DNA of 64,000 nucleotides from Pelobates cultripes. Lineage: Eukaryota > Chordata > Amphibia > Anura > Pelobatidae. Positions 60,253 through 64,000 of the stretch are shown piece by piece. The first letter of the stretch is position 1. Every line of letters starts with the position of its first letter. The notes below the pieces were generated by a model. The model saw only the letters and a list, made by a program, of their open reading frames with translations. It made no database searches and was not told the origin of the DNA. The translations under genes and the position numbers were made by a program. The stretch spans positions 130,405,019-130,469,018 of the forward strand of contig OW240914.1 in NCBI GenBank assembly GCA_933207985.1. Reading direction: 5' to 3'.

Positions 60253-60810
60253 TATAGTGAACGCAGAGTGTGTTTGAGAAGAGGATGTAGTGTGTGTACA
60301 GTGATGTAGTGTGTGTTTGTGTAGTGGATGTAGTGTTTGTGTGTACTAGATGAAATGTGTTTAGTGGATGCAGTGTCTGTAGTGGATGTAGTGTGTGTAT
60401 TAGACGCAGTGTCTGTGTATAGTGAATGCAGAGTGTTTCAATTTGTGGTGGATGTAGTGTGTGTACTGTGAATACAGGATATTTGTGTAGTGGATGATGT
60501 GTGTACAGTTAATGCAGAGTGTATGTTAGTGTAGTGAATGCAGTGTGTGTCAGTATAGTGAATCCAGAGTGTGTGCATAGTTTAATGAATGCAGAGTGTG
60601 TGTTAGTGTGTAATGAATGCAGAGTGTGTGTAAGTGTGTAGTGAATGCAGAGTGTGTCAGTGTAATGAATGTAGTGTGTGTGTTAGTTTAGTGAATGCAG
60701 AGTGTGTGTTAATGTGTAGTGGATGCAGAGTGTGTAAATGTGTAGTGAATTCAGAGAGTGTGTTAGTGTGTAGCGGATGCAGAGTGTGTGTTAGTGTAAT
60801 GTGTAGTGAA

Positions 60811-61081
60811 TAGTGATGTCCTGAACGGTTCGCCGAACGGTTTGCGAACGGTTCGCCACGAACGGTTCGCCGCGGACTCCAGTCAGCAGACACATTCCAG
60901 CCAATCAGCAGCAGACCCTCCCTCCCAGATCCTCCCACCTCCTGGACAGCATCCATTTTAAAGCTGCATTCTTAGTGAGCTGTCCAGGAGGTGGGAGGGT
61001 CTGGGAGGGAGGGTCTGCTGCTGATTGGCTGGAATGTGTCAGCTGACTGGAGTCCGCGGCGAACCGTTCGGGACATCACTA
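60811..61081. mobile_element. hAT MITE nested in the minisatellite, 271 bp
   Basis: GTAGTGAA flanks it at 60803-60810 and 61082-61089, although the host repeat itself contains that word. The ends TAGTGATGTCCTGAACGGTT and, reversed, TAGTGATGTCCCGAACGGTT pair. The arms continue through GCCGCGGACTCCAGTCAGC and CCCTCCCTCCCAGA on both sides, making almost the whole element a hairpin. The left arm has extra tandem copies of CGAACGGTTCGC absent from the right arm. Related to 28289-28447. Confidence 0.88.
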
Positions 61082-63076
61082 GTAGTGAATGCAGAGAGTG
61101 TGTTAGTGTGTAGGGGATGCAGTGTGTGTGTTAGTGTAGTGAATGCAGTGAGTGTGTTAGTGTGTAGTGTATGCAGAGTGTATGTTGTATTAGTGTATGC
61201 AGTGTGTGTATTGTATTAGTGTATGCAGAGTGTGTGTTGTGTTAGTGTATGCAGAGTGTGTTGTATTAGTGTATGCAGAGTGTGTGTTGTGTTAGTGTAT
61301 GCAGTGTGTGTGTTGTATTAGTGTATCTAGTGTGTGTGTTGTATTAGTGAATGCAGAGTGTGTGTTGTATTAGTGTATGCAGTGTGTGTTGTGTTAGTGT
61401 ATGCAGATTGTGGAGTGTGTGTTGTATTAGTGTATGCAGATTGTGTGTTGTGTTAGTGTATGCAGAGTGTGTGTTGTATTAGTGTATGCAGTGTGTGTGT
61501 TGTATTAGTGTATGCAGTGTGTGTATTAGTGTATGCAGTGTGTGTTGTATTAGTGTATGCAGAGTGTGTGTTGTGTTAGTGTATGCAGTGTGTGTGTTGT
61601 ATTAGTGTTTCTAGTGTGTGTGTTGTATTAGTGTATGCAGAGTGTTTGTTGTATTAGTGTATGCAGTGTGTGTTGTGTTAGTTATGCAGAGTGTGGAGTG
61701 TGTGTTGTATTAGTGTATGCAGTGTGTGTGTTGTATTAGTGTATGCAGAGTGTGTGTTGTATTAGTGTATGCAGAGTGTGTGTTGTGTTAGTGTATGTGG
61801 TGTGTGTTGTATTAGTGTATGCAGTGTGTGTTGTGTTAGTGTATGCAGCGTGTGTGTTGTATTGGTGTATGCAGAGTGTGTGTTGTGTTAGTGTATGCAG
61901 TGTGTGTGTTGTATTAGTGTATGTAGAGTGTGTGTTTTGTTAGTGTTTGCAGTGTGTGTGTTGTTTTATTGTATGCAGAGTGTGTGTTGTGTTAGTGTAT
62001 GCAGAGTGTGTGTTGTGTTAGTGTATGCAGAGTGTGTGTTGTGTTAGTGTATGCAGTGTGTGTGTTGTGTTAGTGTATACAGAGTGTGTGTTGTATTAGT
62101 GTATGCAGTGTGTGTTGTGTTAGTGTATGCAGCGTGTGTTGTGTTAGTGTATGCAGAGTGTGTGTTGTGTTAGTGTATGCAGAGTGTGTGTGTGTGTGTT
62201 AGTGTATGCAGTGTGTGTTGTGTTAGTGTATGCAGTGTGTGTGTTGTGTTAGTGTATGCAGAGTGTGTGTTGTATTAGTGTATGCAGTGTGTGTTGTGTT
62301 AGTATATGTAGTGTGTGTGTGTGTAAATGTGCAAACTAGGGGGGGGAGATGGGCATTTTCCCATGAATTCTTAAATTTTATATTACATTAAATTAAATGT
62401 TTCTCCCCCTCCCTCCTTACCTGTGTCCAGGGAAGGGGGAGATTCCATGATCCCTGGTGGTCCGGTGGCATGGGGGGCCCCCCGGCTCCCTGTTACTGCA
62501 GAGGGGGCCCAGCACACTGCTTCTACTCTTCTCTTCTCCTCTCTTCCAATAACTCTCGCGAGACTGGCGGAGCGTTGCCATGGTAACCAGGTCTCGTGAG
62601 AGTTATTAGAAGAGAGTTGAAGCTGTGTGCTGGGCCCCCTCTGTGGTAACAGACAGCCCGCGGCTGCACACATAGATAGCAATATTCTCTATCTATGTGT
62701 GCAGAGAGGGAAAGTGGGGCCCAGGACTGCCAGAGCAGTCCGGGCCCCCAAGGACCGCCGGGCCCGTGACAACCATCATGGGCCTTCCCCATTGAAGCTT
62801 TTCTCTGGGAATTTAGAGGTGATGCTGGATGTCATCATGCAAAGCATGAGGACGCCCAGCGTCATTTTAAGAGTCAAACTCCTTGAAACTCCAGGAAGTG
62901 CCTCTAGTGGCTATCTGGTAGATAGCCGCTAGAGGCAGCCTTTACTCTGTAATGTAAACATTGAAGTTTCCCAAAAACTATACTATTTTACATTGCAGGG
63001 TTCAGAGAACAGGGACACTGCATCCAGACCACTTCAATGAGATGAAGTGTTCTGGGTGCCTATAGTGTCCCTTTAA

Positions 63077-64000
63077 CTCCAACATATGCAGCTCTGTACA
63101 ATGACTGGACAAACAATTCCAGATAATTGGTGATCTGTAGTTTAATTGTGACAATAGATGCACCAAAACTATTCCACAATACAGAGAAAGATACTTTATG
63201 AATTTTGGAAGATATTTTAGTTCTCTCAATGTAAATCAATATATGCTTGTGTTTACTAATATAAAAAATCTCAATTTGGAATCCAGGCTTAGGTTTGCAT
63301 TTTTTGTGTGTAAAAAAGACAGATATTTTATGTTGAGCTAAAGCTAAAGTAAAACTTTGCTTGTTTGTCCACCATTCTGGCTGTTTATTCTATAATAAGC
63401 CAAAGCTGGCAAGTTTGGCTAGTAAGGACATAGCAAGCCATTTTAATGTGTTTACTCAAACATTTTTTCTCTGGAACAATAGGGGAGGAGAACCCTGCTT
63501 GTAAAAACGTTACAATCTGTTTATATTTGGCACTGTATGGGTTCATCCGAAATTCCTATCCTCACTTCAGGTTACAAGAATAACAGACGTACACATGTCG
63601 ATACACAGTCTTGTTTCTCTGGTGAATTGTTTGTATGATGGCAGCTATCATTAGCCAAAGGCGACAAAGCATAATTAGACTACTGCTAATTACAGCATAT
63701 CCTCTGCCTGTACATCCTCATCTCTGGGCACAGACTACCAGCCAATGGTCAGACCAGCTTCCTGGCATAATCCCCTCACTAGTTGTGTTTTGGTTTCAGA
63801 CTCTACCATTCTTACCGTTTCCTTTTACAAATAAGAGTATTTCCACTTAAGGGCTTTTTGGATTAGTACAGAATAATTATATACAGTGTGCATAAATATA
63901 TACATACATTGTGTTTATTATAAACAGGAATAATTGAGCAGACCATCATAAAATCTGTCCGAACAATGTTAATGGCGGAAGATACAAGGACCTCCATTCT
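63077..64000. other. No gene seen
   Basis: AT-rich unassigned DNA to the end of the window; no domain-bearing ORF or repeat was identified. Confidence 0.35.

Larger units (their letters stand above)
58560..62330 (+). repeat. GTGTTAGTGTATGCAGAGTGTGT minisatellite (interrupted)
   Basis: Head-to-tail units based on TAGTGTATGCAGAGTGTGTG, about 21-27 bp, run from about 58560 to 62330. The array is broken by the Tc1-like transposon at 58691-60252 and the MITE at 60811-61081. The left part uses GTAGTGGATGCAGTGTG variants and the right part TTGTATTAGTGTATGCAG variants. The plus-strand frames at about 61025-61943 are repeat translations. Confidence 0.93.
58463..62781. mobile_element. Probable hAT-like element carrying a minisatellite
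   Basis: The 8-bp words GTCTTCCC (58455-58462) and GCCTTCCC (62782-62789) differ by one base and flank it. The left end AGGGCCGCCATCAC resembles a common hAT start, but the right end (GTGACAACCATCATGG) pairs only loosely, so the boundaries are provisional. The right part contains a foldback around CTCTCGCGAGACTGG (about 62490-62640). The cargo is a 15-27-bp minisatellite with two transposons nested in it. Confidence 0.5.
58275..63076. mobile_element. TTAA-flanked element split by later insertions
   Basis: The left end TTAAAGGAAAACTATAGTAT begins at TTAA 58275-58278. The right end GGTGCCTATAGTGTCCCTTTAA finishes at TTAA 63073-63076. The left segment runs to about 58462 (ACATTAGGTCTTCCC) and the right segment resumes at about 62782 (CCTTCCCCATTGAAGCTT). 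The two halves together resemble the 55359-55794 element, including GCCTCTAGTGGCT-type and CCAGACCACTTCA blocks near the right end. Confidence 0.6.

Noticed and set aside
61025..61943. Cys/Val-rich plus-strand frames
   Set aside because: They are translations of the GTGTTAGTGTATGCAG repeat.

Overview
The window looks like anuran amphibian (frog) genomic DNA. One recognisable vertebrate homeobox gene sits in a long stretch that is otherwise built from transposable-element remnants and tandem repeats. The amphibian reading rests on CR1-clade LINEs with a (TTTCTATG)n tail, L2-clade LINEs ending in a GGCGCTATATAAAT tail with AAT repeats, many TTAA-flanked MITEs, several hAT-type elements with 8-bp target-site duplications (TSDs) and Tc1-like elements. 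The species cannot be fixed from the sequence. No tRNA, rRNA, CRISPR array or prokaryotic operon was seen.

The only credible host gene is a two-exon NK-class homeobox gene on the minus strand (CDS within 42530-44420), best matched to nkx3-1. It carries an N-terminal eh1/TN repressor motif, a homeodomain with Tyr at position 54 and an NKX3-1-like aromatic C terminus. Both splice sites are visible and the reading frame closes across the junction. About 1.3 kb upstream lies a homogenised 46-bp minisatellite. About 2.9 kb downstream a 3.4-kb GATA/GACA array begins, followed by a 2.65-kb array of 41-bp units.

Layout: 517-1184 is a hAT MITE with telomere-like repeats inside. 2035-5067 is a decayed L2 LINE. 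About 6946-8250 holds a large inverted repeat and a LINE ORF2 scrap. 8277-8622 and 10005-11055 are minisatellites. 11938-13977 is a Tc1 (DD34E) element broken by a CR1 insertion. 14592-16819 is a hAT element carrying a minisatellite that flips strand repeatedly. 17288-21275 is an L2 split by a CR1. 21.7-31.9 kb holds MITEs and LINE scraps. 33.3-39.7 kb is almost entirely tandem repeat. 42.5-46.5 kb is nkx3-1 with its upstream minisatellite. 51208-54109 is a hAT element with a minisatellite and a nested solo LTR. 54200-55059 is a second, related solo LTR. 56364-58075 is a CR1 split by an L2. 58275-63076 is a deeply nested locus in which a TTAA element contains a hAT-like element, which contains a minisatellite, which contains a nearly intact Tc1-like DD37E transposon and a small hAT MITE.

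The most unusual theme is that several TSD-defined hAT-type elements here each enclose their own private tandem array. These elements may be seeding minisatellites across this genome. Apart from nkx3-1, all coding-looking ORFs are transposon remnants or reading frames through repeats.
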